The notes below the pieces were generated by a model. It did no database searches. It was not told the DNA's origin and saw only the letters and a program-made list of their open reading frames with translations. The translations under genes were made by a program, and so were the position numbers. From contig JBJLGL010000010.1 in NCBI GenBank assembly GCA_045564915.1, positions 1 to 26,303 of the forward strand: a stretch of DNA of 26,303 nucleotides, in the 5' to 3' direction. This document shows positions 1-7,378 of the stretch, in pieces; position 1 is the stretch's first letter; the number at the start of each line of letters is the position of its first letter. Source of the stretch: JAQWRV01 sp045564915 (GTDB taxonomy: Bacteria > Pseudomonadota > Alphaproteobacteria > Rhodospirillales > Rhodospirillaceae).

Positions 1-119
1 ACATCTCCATGACGGTGCAGTTGATTGCTCCAATTGCCATGGATGATGGTCTGCGTTTTGCCATTCGCGAAGGCGGCCGCACGGTTGGTGCAGGTGTCGT
101 CGCAAAAATAGTTGAATAG
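1..119 (+). CDS. tuf: Elongation factor Tu, C-terminal fragment
   Basis: This is the last 38 codons of EF-Tu, cut by the window edge and ending in TAG at 117-119. The visible residues include MTVQLIAPIAMDDGLRFAIR and end in the near-universal EF-Tu tail GRTVGAGVVAKIVE, which belongs to beta-barrel domain 3. EF-Tu is the cytoplasmic GTPase that delivers aminoacyl-tRNA to the ribosome. Its position just before rpsJ is the classical str-to-S10 junction, so rpsL, rpsG and fusA probably lie upstream outside the window. Identity is near certain; whether a second tuf copy exists cannot be seen. Confidence 0.97.
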   Translation, partial: ISMTVQLIAPIAMDDGLRFAIREGGRTVGAGVVAKIVE

Positions 120-173
120 GTCCCACTAAGTAGCGGTGCCCTCCTTGGATGCCGTTCCTTTCAGGAATGACAG
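120..173 (+). promoter_or_regulatory. tuf-rpsJ spacer with two small hairpins
   Basis: The 54-base spacer holds two adjacent potential stems. CGGTGCC (134-140) can pair with GGATGCCG (147-154) with G-T pairs and one bulged A. TTCCT (155-159) pairs perfectly with AGGAA (163-167) around a 3-base loop. The second stem covers the rpsJ Shine-Dalgarno AGGA at 163-166. The spacer is far shorter than the E. coli S10 leader to which L4 responds, so the same L4 control is unlikely. Function is inferred only. Confidence 0.3.
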
Positions 174-485
174 ATGTTAGATAACCAAAATATCCGTATC
201 CGCCTCAAGGCATTCGATCATCGCGTGCTCGATCAATCGACCCGTGAGATTGTGTCTACTGCTAAGAGAACGGGTGCCCAAGTCCGTGGGCCCATTCCTT
301 TACCTACTCGAATTGAGAAGTTCTGTGTAAACCGGTCTCCGCATATCGATAAGAAGTCGCGGGAACAGTTTGAAATTCGCACCCATAAGCGGTTACTCGA
401 TATTGTCGACCCAACCCCGCAAACCGTGGACGCGCTGATGAAACTGGATCTTGCTGCTGGCGTCGACGTGGAAATCAAGCTGTAG
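174..485 (+). CDS. rpsJ: 30S ribosomal protein S10
   Basis: A 103-residue S10 of normal family length. It is a component of the 30S head and, as NusE, of the antitermination complex with NusB. Diagnostic stretches are IRIRLKAFDHRVLD near the N-terminus, the extended loop GPIPLPTRIEKFCVNRSPH around residues 39-57, and FEIRTHKRLLDIVDPTPQTV near the C-terminus. The ATG at 174 is preceded by AGGA at 163-166. It is the first gene of the S10 operon; rplC follows after 9 bases. Nothing unusual is seen in the protein. Confidence 0.98.
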   Translation: MLDNQNIRIRLKAFDHRVLDQSTREIVSTAKRTGAQVRGPIPLPTRIEKFCVNRSPHIDKKSREQFEIRTHKRLLDIVDPTPQTVDALMKLDLAAGVDVEIKL

Positions 486-494
486 GATAGACTA

Positions 495-1295
495 ATGCGC
501 ACCGGTCTCATTGCACAAAAAGTGGGTATGACACGCGTCTTCGGTGAAGATGGGTCGCACATACCTGTTACTGTCCTGAAACTGGACAGTGTTCATGTGG
601 TGGCGCAACGCACGAGTGAGAAGGATGGTTATACAGCTGTTCAGCTTGGTATTGGCGCGGCTAAGCCCAATAGAATATCGAAGGCGCTACGTGGTCACTT
701 TGCCAAAGCAAAGGTCGAACCACGTAAGAAGCTTGTTGAATTTCGTGTTGATGAAGAGAATCTCGTTGAAATTGGTGCTGAATTCTCTGCCGAGCATTTT
801 ATCCCAGGTCAATTTGTCGATGTTGTTGGGACATCAATCGGTAAGGGTTTCGCTGGCGGTATGAAGCGGCATAACTTTGCTGGCTTGGAGGCTTCTCACG
901 GTGTATCGATCTCGCACCGTAGCCATGGCTCGACCGGCCAATGCCAAGATCCAGGTAAAGTGTTTAAAGGCAAGAAAATGGCCGGTCACTTGGGTGACCA
1001 GCGCACAACGGTTCAAAATTTGCGAATTGTTTCAACTGATGCTGAGCGTGATTTAATTCTCGTAAGTGGCGCTGTGCCGGGTTCGAAGAGTGGATATGTC
1101 TTGATTAGTGATGCGGTGAAGCGACCTGCTCCGGATGGATTGCCTATGCCCGCCGCTTTGAAAGCTAGCGATTCAGCTATTGATTTGAAAGCAGCATCCA
1201 TAGCGGAAGACGAGGTAGAACAGGATACTCTTTCTATAGCCGCAGAAGAAGCGCTAGCTGAAGTATCCGCTGATGCGGATAATAAGGACGCATAA
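495..1295 (+). CDS. rplC: 50S ribosomal protein L3 with long acidic C-terminal tail
   Basis: L3 binds 23S rRNA near the peptidyl transferase centre and is an early assembly protein. The core starts MRTGLIAQKVGMTRVF and contains the central signature STGQCQDPGKVFKGKKMAGH at about residues 146-165, including the Gln region methylated by PrmB in other bacteria. The core ends near GSKSGYVLISDAVKR. At 266 residues it is longer than the usual bacterial L3 (about 210-240): some 50 extra residues, rich in Ala, Glu and Asp, form a probably disordered tail. It lies 9 bases after rpsJ and 3 before rplD. Identity is certain; the tail's role is unknown. Confidence 0.97.
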   Translation: MRTGLIAQKVGMTRVFGEDGSHIPVTVLKLDSVHVVAQRTSEKDGYTAVQLGIGAAKPNRISKALRGHFAKAKVEPRKKLVEFRVDEENLVEIGAEFSAEHFIPGQFVDVVGTSIGKGFAGGMKRHNFAGLEASHGVSISHRSHGSTGQCQDPGKVFKGKKMAGHLGDQRTTVQNLRIVSTDAERDLILVSGAVPGSKSGYVLISDAVKRPAPDGLPMPAALKASDSAIDLKAASIAEDEVEQDTLSIAAEEALAEVSADADNKDA

Positions 1296-1298
1296 ATT

Positions 1299-1919
1299 AT
1301 GAAATGCGATGTTATAAACCTTGACAGTAAGAATGTCGGATCAGTTGATTTGGCCGATGCGGTTTTTGGCCTAGAGGTTCGGGAGGATATTCTTCATAGA
1401 GTTGTGACTTGGCAGCTAGCAAAGCGTCAAACAGGTAACCACAAGACTAAAACAGTTGGTGAGATCCGTGGTACAACGGCAAAACCCTTTAAGCAAAAGG
1501 GTACGGGTCGTGCTCGGCAGGGCTCAAAAAGAGCGGCTCAGATGCGCGGTGGTGGCAAGGCCTTTGGTCCAGTAGTTCGCAGTCATGAACATGGCTTGCC
1601 AAAGAAGGTTCGTCGTCTCGGCTTAAAGACCGCTTTATCGGCAAAAGCTAAGGACGGGAGCTTGATCGTCATTGACGAAGCTAAAGTTACCGATGGAAAA
1701 ACCAAGACGCTGGCAGCACAGATTAAGAATCTCGGCTGGAATTCGGCTCTCATTATTGATGGCGACCGGCCAGATGATTCATTTTATCTAGCAACCCGCA
1801 ACCTTATTGGTATCGATGTGCTGCCAGAAGAGGGAGCTAACGTATACGACATCCTCCGTCGAGAAAAGCTAGTGCTAACAAAGTTAGCAATTGAAAAGCT
1901 TGAGGAGCGTTTGTCATGA
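1299..1919 (+). CDS. rplD: 50S ribosomal protein L4
   Basis: A 206-residue L4, whose globular part sits on the 50S surface and whose loop lines the peptide exit tunnel. The tunnel loop is visible at about residues 60-105 in the conserved Gly/Arg-rich segment containing GTGRARQGSKRAAQMRGGG and VRSHEHGLPKKVRR. In E. coli L4 also represses the S10 operon, but the leader needed for that is not evident here. The last four bases overlap the rplW start (ATGA at 1916-1919), which suggests translational coupling. Length and sequence are ordinary. Confidence 0.97.
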   Translation: MKCDVINLDSKNVGSVDLADAVFGLEVREDILHRVVTWQLAKRQTGNHKTKTVGEIRGTTAKPFKQKGTGRARQGSKRAAQMRGGGKAFGPVVRSHEHGLPKKVRRLGLKTALSAKAKDGSLIVIDEAKVTDGKTKTLAAQIKNLGWNSALIIDGDRPDDSFYLATRNLIGIDVLPEEGANVYDILRREKLVLTKLAIEKLEERLS

Positions 1920-2224
1920 GTGCAGGCAAGTCGGAGACGGAGTTAATGTATGATGTAATTCAGTCTCCGCTGATTACTGAAAAGTCAACAATGGCCTCTG
2001 AGTTTAATCAGGTAATGTTTCGTGTGCCTCTGTGGGCGACAAAGCCACAGATTAAGAATGCAATTGAGACCTTATTCAAGGTGGATGTTAAGGGCGTCAA
2101 TACTTTGATCCAGAAAGGGAAGGTAAAGCGATTCCGCGGCGAAATAGGGAAACGCAATAATACAAAGAAAGCAATCGTTACGTTGGCTGAAGGTCAATCG
2201 ATTGATGTTACGACGGGATTGTAA
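1916..2224 (+). CDS. rplW: 50S ribosomal protein L23
   Basis: L23 surrounds the exit-tunnel mouth and is the docking site for trigger factor and SRP. Recognised by MYDVIQSPLITEKSTM and the C-terminal part with FKVDVKGVNTLIQKGKVKRF. The chosen ATG at 1916 overlaps the rplD stop as ATGA and has GAGGAG at 1901-1906, giving 102 residues. An internal ATG at 1946, directly before YDVIQSP, would give a 92-residue form closer to the family minimum; the upstream start is preferred for its ribosome binding site and coupling, but is not certain. Confidence 0.96.
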   Translation: MSAGKSETELMYDVIQSPLITEKSTMASEFNQVMFRVPLWATKPQIKNAIETLFKVDVKGVNTLIQKGKVKRFRGEIGKRNNTKKAIVTLAEGQSIDVTTGL

Positions 2225-2227
2225 TCT

Positions 2228-3070
2228 ATGGCACTGAAATCATATAAGCCAATTACCAACGGTATGCGTGGCCTCGTGCTAGTTGATCGCTCTGATCTAT
2301 TTAAAGGTGGGCCGGTCAAATCCCTAACAGAAGGCCTCACTAAATCTGGCGGACGTAATAACCATGGTCGTTTGACTATGCGTCACATTGGTGGTGGGCA
2401 TAAACGCCGCTATCGCAAAATAGATTTTAGGCGGACAAAGTTTGATATATCCGCAACGGTTGAGCGGATTGAATATGACCCCAACAGGACTGCGTTCATC
2501 GCCCTTCTAAAATACGATGATGGAGAATTATCTTATATTGTTGCGCCACAACGCTTGCAGATTGGCGATAAAGTCATCGCTGCTGCACAGGCTGATATTA
2601 AGCCTGGCAATGCTATGCCACTCAAGAATGTGCCTGTTGGTACGATAATTCACAATATTGAGATGAAGCCTGGAAAAGGGGCGCAAATAGCGCGTTCAGC
2701 TGGATGTTATGCCCAGCTTATCGGCAAAGATGGTGGCTACGCCCAGCTACGTCTGTCATCAGGTGAACTTCGCTTGGTGAGGGCTGAGTGCATTTGTTCG
2801 ATTGGTGCAGTTTCAAATCCCGACAATCAAAACCAGAAGCTTGGAAAGGCTGGCCGAAAACGGTGGATGGGTGTTCGTCCTACTGTTCGCGGTGTTGTTA
2901 TGAATCCGGTTGATCACCCCCACGGTGGTGGTGAAGGAAAAACCTCAGGGGGCCGTCATCCAGTGACGCCTTGGGGTAAGCCGACAAAAGGTAAGAAGAC
3001 TCGGTCTAATAAGCGCACAGATGGTTTGGTCATGCGCAGCCGACATCTTGCTAAAAAGAAACGTAAGTAA
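2228..3070 (+). CDS. rplB: 50S ribosomal protein L2
   Basis: A 280-residue L2, essential for subunit joining and near the peptidyl transferase centre. It starts MALKSYKPITNGMRG and carries the central RNA-binding region with HIGGGHKRRYRKIDFRR. The C-terminal signature MNPVDHPHGGGEGKTSGGRH contains the family's conserved histidine, which is important for peptidyl transferase activity. Length is that of the usual family member. It lies 3 bases after rplW and 12 before rpsS. No anomalies. Confidence 0.98.
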   Translation: MALKSYKPITNGMRGLVLVDRSDLFKGGPVKSLTEGLTKSGGRNNHGRLTMRHIGGGHKRRYRKIDFRRTKFDISATVERIEYDPNRTAFIALLKYDDGELSYIVAPQRLQIGDKVIAAAQADIKPGNAMPLKNVPVGTIIHNIEMKPGKGAQIARSAGCYAQLIGKDGGYAQLRLSSGELRLVRAECICSIGAVSNPDNQNQKLGKAGRKRWMGVRPTVRGVVMNPVDHPHGGGEGKTSGGRHPVTPWGKPTKGKKTRSNKRTDGLVMRSRHLAKKKRK

Positions 3071-3082
3071 CGGGGGGCGTAG

Positions 3083-3361
3083 GTGGTTCGTTCAGTCTGG
3101 AAAGGTCCGTTCGTTGATGGATATCTGCTAAAAAAAGCAGAAACATCGCGTGCGTCCGGTCGTAATGATGTGATTAAGATTTGGTCGCGGCGTTCGACAA
3201 TACTACCGCAGTTCGTGGGGTTAACATTTGGCGTACATAACGGACATAAGTTTATACCTGTGCTTGTGACGGAGAATATGATTGGTCACAAGTTTGGTGA
3301 ATTTGCTCCGACGCGATCCTATTACGGTCATGCTGCAGATAGAAAAGCGAAGAGGAAATAG
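3083..3361 (+). CDS. rpsS: 30S ribosomal protein S19 (GTG start)
   Basis: A 92-residue S19 of the 30S head, paired with S13 and contacting tRNA. It begins with a GTG at 3083, read as MVRSVWKGPFVDGYLLKKAE, preceded by a GGGGGCGTAG stretch. The downstream signature HNGHKFIPVLVTENMIGHKF and the tail FAPTRSYYGHAADRKAKRK are typical. It is followed by rplV after two bases. Sequence and length are normal. Confidence 0.97.
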   Translation: MVRSVWKGPFVDGYLLKKAETSRASGRNDVIKIWSRRSTILPQFVGLTFGVHNGHKFIPVLVTENMIGHKFGEFAPTRSYYGHAADRKAKRK

Positions 3362-3363
3362 AT

Positions 3364-3744
3364 ATGGGTAAGCCAAGCAGAGAGCGGCGCCTTGGTGATA
3401 CAGAAGCACGAGCCTTCTCTAAATCAATGCGGACAAGTCCTCAGAAGCTTAATTTAGTGGCGCGCTCTATTCGCGGGAAATCTGCGGAGGCAGCTTTGGC
3501 GCAGTTGAGTTTTTCGACACGGCGCATTTCCCAGGATGTCAAGAAGGTTCTGGAATCAGCTATAGCGAATGCTGAAAACAACCACCAGTTAGATGTTGAT
3601 AGCTTAGTTGTGTCTGAAGCTTTTGTGGGAAAAAGTTTAACCATGAAACGTTGGCGGCCACGGGCTCGCGGACGTGTAGGCAAAATCGTCAAGCCTTTCA
3701 GTAATCTAACTATCGTGGTCAGTGAGCGCGAGGAGGCTGCTTAA
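3364..3744 (+). CDS. rplV: 50S ribosomal protein L22
   Basis: A 126-residue L22; its beta-hairpin extends into the exit tunnel beside L4 and is a known site of macrolide resistance changes. Recognised by MRTSPQKLNLVARSIRGK, the helix region ending VLESAIANAENNHQLDVDSL, and the hairpin KRWRPRARGRVGKI at about residues 97-110. About 15 N-terminal residues precede the minimal fold, as in many alphaproteobacteria. The stop overlaps the rpsC ATG by one base (TAATG), suggesting coupling. Confidence 0.97.
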   Translation: MGKPSRERRLGDTEARAFSKSMRTSPQKLNLVARSIRGKSAEAALAQLSFSTRRISQDVKKVLESAIANAENNHQLDVDSLVVSEAFVGKSLTMKRWRPRARGRVGKIVKPFSNLTIVVSEREEAA

Positions 3745-4421
3745 TGGGTCAGAAAGTTAATCCAATAGGTCTGCGCCTTGGCGTTAATCGCACATGGGAC
3801 TCTCGCTGGTATGCGGGTAAAGATAATTATGCTGACCTGCTACACGAAGATATAGGAATTCGTAAGTATTTGCGGGGCCGTCTTGCGCAGGCTGGCGTTT
3901 CAAGAATTATTATCGAACGTCCGGCAAAGAAAGCCCGTGTGACCATTCATACAGCACGTCCTGGTGTCGTTATAGGCAAGAAGGGACAAGATATTGAGAA
4001 TATGCGGAAAGCCCTGCAGCAAATGACTGGAAATGATGTCAGTCTCAATATTGTTGAGATTCGCAAGCCTGAAATTGATGCGCAGTTGGTAGCTGAGAAT
4101 ATTGCGCAGCAGCTCGAACGACGAGTTGCTTTTCGTCGTGCTATGAAGCGGGCAGTGCAATCTGCCATGCGCCTGGGAGCGGAAGGAATCCGGATCAACT
4201 GTGCTGGTAGGCTTGGTGGTGCGGAAATCGCTCGTACAGAATGGTATCGGGAAGGCCGTGTACCATTACACACATTGCGCGCAGAAATTGATTACGGTGA
4301 AGGCCGTGCAAAAACTACATATGGCATATGTGGTGTCAAAGTATGGATCTACAAGGGTGACATCATGGAGCACGATCCAATGGCCCAAGATCGACGATCG
4401 CAGGAACAGGCTTCACGCTAG
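3744..4421 (+). CDS. rpsC: 30S ribosomal protein S3
   Basis: A 225-residue S3, part of the mRNA entry channel. It starts MGQKVNPIGLRLGVNRTWDS. A type II KH domain carries the GxxG-type loop VVIGKKGQDIENMRKAL at about residues 75-91. The C-terminal domain includes GRLGGAEIARTEWYREGRVPLHTLRA. The start overlaps the rplV stop by one base. A 40-base spacer separates it from rplP, one of the longer gaps in this operon. Ordinary family member. Confidence 0.98.
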   Translation: MGQKVNPIGLRLGVNRTWDSRWYAGKDNYADLLHEDIGIRKYLRGRLAQAGVSRIIIERPAKKARVTIHTARPGVVIGKKGQDIENMRKALQQMTGNDVSLNIVEIRKPEIDAQLVAENIAQQLERRVAFRRAMKRAVQSAMRLGAEGIRINCAGRLGGAEIARTEWYREGRVPLHTLRAEIDYGEGRAKTTYGICGVKVWIYKGDIMEHDPMAQDRRSQEQASR

Positions 4422-4461
4422 TTAGTCTGACGGGAAGTATTATGTTTAAGGAAGATTCGGG

Positions 4462-4881
4462 ATGTTAAGTCCGAAACGAACAAAATTCAGGAAAGCCCAT
4501 AAGGGGCGTATTCATGGTGTTGCACAGTCGGGTGCGCAGCTTAATTTTGGCTCATTCGGCCTTAAGGCCCTTGAGCCCGAGCGGGTAACGGCGCGCCAAA
4601 TTGAGGCTGCCCGCCGAGCTATGACCCGTCACATGAAACGTCAGGGTCGCGTGTGGATCAGAGTCTTCCCCGATGTTCCAGTTTCAAAGAAGCCTGCTGA
4701 AGTGCGGCAAGGTAAGGGTAAGGGTACGCCTGAGTATTGGGCTTGCCGTGTTAAACCAGGCCGGATCATGTTTGAAGTGGATGGAGTGCCAGAGTCTTTG
4801 GCGCGTGAGGCTTTCGCTTTAGCTGCAGCTAAGTTGCCCATCAAGACTAAGTTTGTGATGCGGATCGGAGCAGAGGACTAG
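4462..4881 (+). CDS. rplP: 50S ribosomal protein L16
   Basis: A 139-residue L16, which organises the A-site region of the 50S subunit. It starts MLSPKRTKFRKAHKGRIHG and contains MTRHMKRQGRVWIRVFPD and GKGTPEYWACRVKPGRIMFE, all diagnostic. A ribosome binding site AAGGAAG lies at 4448-4454. A nine-codon reading frame (4442-4468) overlaps this start in another frame; it may be chance. rpmC follows after 3 bases. Confidence 0.98.
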   Translation: MLSPKRTKFRKAHKGRIHGVAQSGAQLNFGSFGLKALEPERVTARQIEAARRAMTRHMKRQGRVWIRVFPDVPVSKKPAEVRQGKGKGTPEYWACRVKPGRIMFEVDGVPESLAREAFALAAAKLPIKTKFVMRIGAED

Positions 4882-4884
4882 ACC

Positions 4885-5100
4885 ATGGCGAAGGCGGAAG
4901 ATTTGCGCACTAAAAGTGATGATGAGTTATCAGGTCGTTTGCTCGACCTCAAGAAAGAGCAGTTTAATCTTCGTTTTCAGCAGGCCTCCGGGCAACTTGA
5001 GAACACGGCTCAATTTCGTAGTATTCGGCGTGAAATTGCAGTGATCAAAACATTACTACATCAGCGCCGAGATGCTGTTGCTAACGCCGCGCAGGCGTAA
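4885..5100 (+). CDS. rpmC: 50S ribosomal protein L29
   Basis: A 71-residue L29, a small two-helix protein near the tunnel exit. The signature LKKEQFNLRFQQASGQLENT, followed by FRSIRREIAVIKTLLHQRR, is typical. The protein starts at ATG 4885, 3 bases after rplP. The gene ends 10 bases before the rpsQ ATG. Normal length for the class, with a short Ala-rich tail. Confidence 0.97.
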   Translation: MAKAEDLRTKSDDELSGRLLDLKKEQFNLRFQQASGQLENTAQFRSIRREIAVIKTLLHQRRDAVANAAQA

Positions 5101-5110
5101 GGAGAGACTA

Positions 5111-5350
5111 ATGCCGAAGCGTATTCTTCAAGGGGTTGTTGTTAGTGATAAACAAGATAAAACCATTGTGGTCAAGGTTGAACGTCGTGTGCGGCATCCA
5201 TTGTACCAAAAGTTTATTAAGCGCTCGAAAAAATACGCAGCTCATGACGCGGCTAACAGTTTCAAGACTGGAGACATCGTTCGCATTCGTGAATGTGTTC
5301 CAATGTCAAAGAATAAGTCCTGGGAAGTCGTAGCAGATACTGCTGAATAA
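5111..5350 (+). CDS. rpsQ: 30S ribosomal protein S17
   Basis: A 79-residue S17, an OB-fold protein that binds 16S rRNA early in assembly. I start it at ATG 5111 (MPKRILQGVVVSDKQDKTIV), preceded by GGAGAG at 5101-5106, rather than at an in-frame upstream codon inside rpmC that would add 13 residues unlike S17. RHPLYQKFIKRSKKYAAHD and the C-terminal VRIRECVPMSKNKSWEVV are diagnostic. It is the last gene of the classical S10 operon; a 36-base spacer leads to rplN. Confidence 0.97.
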   Translation: MPKRILQGVVVSDKQDKTIVVKVERRVRHPLYQKFIKRSKKYAAHDAANSFKTGDIVRIRECVPMSKNKSWEVVADTAE

Positions 5351-5386
5351 TCAAAAACAGGAAGTGTGTTTTAAGGACTCAATACC

Positions 5387-5755
5387 ATGATTCAGATGCA
5401 AACAAATCTGGATGTTGCCGATAACTCAGGGGCTCGGCGTGTTCAATGCATCAAGGTTCTGGGCGGATCAAAGCGCAGGACCGCAAGTGTCGGTGACGTG
5501 ATAGTTGTCTCAGTCAAGGAGGCAATTCCAAGGGGCCGTGTAAAAAAGGGCGATGTTCACCGAGCTGTTATCGTGCGAACTGCAAAGGAAGTGCGTCGTT
5601 CAGATGGTACTGCCATTAGGTTTGACCGTAATGCTGCTGTTCTTATTAGTAAAACAGGTGAACCTATAGGAACCCGTATTTTTGGGCCAGTCACTCGCGA
5701 GCTAAGGGGCAAAGCGTTTATGAAGATCGTCTCCCTAGCGCCGGAGGTTTTATAA
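5387..5755 (+). CDS. rplN: 50S ribosomal protein L14
   Basis: A 122-residue L14, the usual length, forming part of intersubunit bridges. It starts MIQMQTNLDVADNSGARRVQ and contains DVIVVSVKEAIPRGRVKKGD and FGPVTRELRGKAFMKIVSLAPEVL, which are near invariant. It begins the classical spc operon with AAGGA at about 5372-5376 upstream. Its TAA overlaps the rplX ATG by one base. No promoter was recognised in the 36-base gap, so read-through from the S10 operon is likely. Confidence 0.98.
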   Translation: MIQMQTNLDVADNSGARRVQCIKVLGGSKRRTASVGDVIVVSVKEAIPRGRVKKGDVHRAVIVRTAKEVRRSDGTAIRFDRNAAVLISKTGEPIGTRIFGPVTRELRGKAFMKIVSLAPEVL

Positions 5756-6069
5756 TGGCGAATAAGTTTAGGAAGGGGGATAAGGTGATTGTCCTGACCG
5801 GTAGAGATAAGGGCAAAACAGGCAGTATTGTAAAGGCTATTCCTGAGAGCGGAAAAATCATCATTCAAGGTGTAAATATGGTGCGCCGTCACCAGCGACA
5901 ATCACAGACGGATGCTGGAGGAATTGTAGAACAGGAAGCGCCTATACATCATTCCAATGTTGCAATTGTCGATCCGAAAGAAAACATCGCGACGCGCGTC
6001 GGTTTTCGGAACCTTGATGATGGTACTAAAGTCCGGTTCGCTAAGCGCTCCGGCGAAGTGATTGATTGA
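5755..6069 (+). CDS. rplX: 50S ribosomal protein L24
   Basis: A 104-residue L24, an assembly initiator binding the 5' end of 23S rRNA. The N-terminal KOW motif is visible in FRKGDKVIVLTGRDKGKTG (about residues 5-23), followed by GVNMVRRHQRQS and the segment EAPIHHSNVAIVDP. The start overlaps the rplN stop (TAATG) and GGAGG lies at 5742-5746. It ends 8 bases before the rplE ATG chosen here. Normal in length and sequence. Confidence 0.97.
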   Translation: MANKFRKGDKVIVLTGRDKGKTGSIVKAIPESGKIIIQGVNMVRRHQRQSQTDAGGIVEQEAPIHHSNVAIVDPKENIATRVGFRNLDDGTKVRFAKRSGEVID

Positions 6070-6077
6070 GGCTAATC

Positions 6078-6629
6078 ATGTCTGATACCCGTTTAAAAGA
6101 TCATTATGAAAAAACTATTGTGCCGGCTTTACAGGAGGCCTTTGCATACAAGAACCCTATGCAAGTGCCTAAACTAGATAAGATTGTTATTAATATGGGC
6201 GTCGGAGAAGCATCCCAAGATAAGAAAAAAATGGAGGGCGCTGTCGCTGATCTGGCAAGTATTGCTGGTCAGAAACCAGTTATTACCAAGGCTAAGAAGT
6301 CGGTTGCTGTATTCAAGTTGCGTGAAGGCATGATGGTCGGAACATCGGTAACCTTGCGCAAGGCTCGTATGTACGAATTTCTCGATCGCCTTGTTACCAT
6401 AGCCTTGCCTCGGGTTCGTGATTTCCGCGGCCTGTCGGATAGAAGTTTTGACGGCCGTGGTAATTATAATATGGGCCTAAAAGAACAGATCGTGTTCCCT
6501 GAAATTGATTATGACAGGGTCGATAAGGTGCGCGGTATGAACATTACTATTTGTACAACGGCAAAAAACGACGAAGAAGCCAAGGTACTTCTTGAAGGTT
6601 TCTCGATGCCGTTTACTAAACCTTCGTAA
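6078..6629 (+). CDS. rplE: 50S ribosomal protein L5
   Basis: L5 binds 5S rRNA in the central protuberance and bridges to S13. I use ATG 6078 (MSDTRLKDHYEKTIVPAL, 183 residues) with GAGG at 6068-6071 as the binding site. A TTG at 6066 in the same frame would add four residues but uses the binding site as coding sequence. Diagnostic parts are VINMGVGEASQDKKKMEGA, GQKPVITKAKKSVAVFKLRE, RDFRGLSDRSFDGRGNYNMG and EQIVFPEIDYD. Ordinary length. Confidence 0.97.
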   Translation: MSDTRLKDHYEKTIVPALQEAFAYKNPMQVPKLDKIVINMGVGEASQDKKKMEGAVADLASIAGQKPVITKAKKSVAVFKLREGMMVGTSVTLRKARMYEFLDRLVTIALPRVRDFRGLSDRSFDGRGNYNMGLKEQIVFPEIDYDRVDKVRGMNITICTTAKNDEEAKVLLEGFSMPFTKPS

Positions 6630-6647
6630 AGTTGGGAGCACGCTAAT

Positions 6648-6953
6648 ATGGCAAAAAAGAGCGCTATAGAACGCGACAAGAAACGTCGCCGTATGACAGA
6701 TAAGGATGCTGCGCGCCGCGCCGTCTTAAAGGCGCAAGTGATGGACCGGTCAGCTTCCCCAGAAGAACGATTTGAGGCAGTCCTAAAACTTGCCAATTTG
6801 CCACGCAATGGGTCAAAGGTCCGTGTGCATAATCGGTGTGAAGTGACAGGACGGCCGCGCGGTGTATATAGAAAATTCAAGCTTGGCCGAGTAATGCTGA
6901 GGGAGATGGCTTCTAAAGGTCAAGTCCCCGGTATGGTCAAATCGAGCTGGTAA
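6648..6953 (+). CDS. rpsN: 30S ribosomal protein S14, long zinc-independent type
   Basis: A 101-residue S14 in the 30S head. It is the long form: the CxxC pairs of the short zinc-binding form are absent, and only one Cys (HNRCEVTGRPRGVYRKFKLGR) is present. It starts MAKKSAIERDKKRRRM and ends MASKGQVPGMVKSSW, the standard tail. GGGAG at 6632-6636 precedes the ATG. It lies between rplE and rpsH as expected. Confidence 0.97.
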   Translation: MAKKSAIERDKKRRRMTDKDAARRAVLKAQVMDRSASPEERFEAVLKLANLPRNGSKVRVHNRCEVTGRPRGVYRKFKLGRVMLREMASKGQVPGMVKSSW

Positions 6954-6965
6954 GGAGAGACGACT

Positions 6966-7364
6966 GTGGCTTTATCCGACCCTATCGGTGATACGCTCAC
7001 CCGTATTCGTAATGGTCAGCGGGCACGCAAAGGTGACATTACGTCTCCAGCATCAAAAATGCGGGAAAACGTACTGAGTGTCCTCGAGCGCGAAGGCTAT
7101 ATTCGCGGTTTTGAACGTTATAACTTACGTCCTGGCGTTGATGAATTGCGTATTGAACTCAAGTATAATGAAGGCGAGCCAGTCATTAATCGCATTACCC
7201 GCGTATCAAAACCGGGTCGCCGTGTGTACTCCAAGATTAAAGACTTACCTCGTGTATACAATGGTCTTGGTATTTCCATCTTATCCACACCAAGGGGTGT
7301 GATGTCTGATCAAGAAGCACGTGCTGCCAATGTTGGTGGTGAAGTGCTCTGTCAGGTATTCTAG
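6966..7364 (+). CDS. rpsH: 30S ribosomal protein S8 (GTG start)
   Basis: A 132-residue S8, which binds the central domain of 16S rRNA. In E. coli it also represses the spc operon by binding the rplE mRNA; such a site was not recognised here. It begins at GTG 6966 (MALSDPIGDTLTRIRNGQRA) with AAGGAGAG at 6952-6959. The conserved C-terminal block GLGISILSTPRGVMSDQEAR and the end GGEVLCQVF are diagnostic. Normal length. Confidence 0.97.
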   Translation: MALSDPIGDTLTRIRNGQRARKGDITSPASKMRENVLSVLEREGYIRGFERYNLRPGVDELRIELKYNEGEPVINRITRVSKPGRRVYSKIKDLPRVYNGLGISILSTPRGVMSDQEARAANVGGEVLCQVF

Positions 7365-7378
7365 GGGGAGATGCAGAC

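Noticed and set aside
233..562. Long minus-strand frames opposite ribosomal genes as antisense genes
   Set aside because: They mirror conserved ribosomal protein genes, have no binding sites or recognisable domains, and are explained as shadows of the coding strand.
4442..4468. Nine-codon reading frame overlapping the rplP start as a regulatory leader peptide
   Set aside because: A frame this short arises easily by chance, no regulatory codon run is seen, and rplP has its own good binding site.
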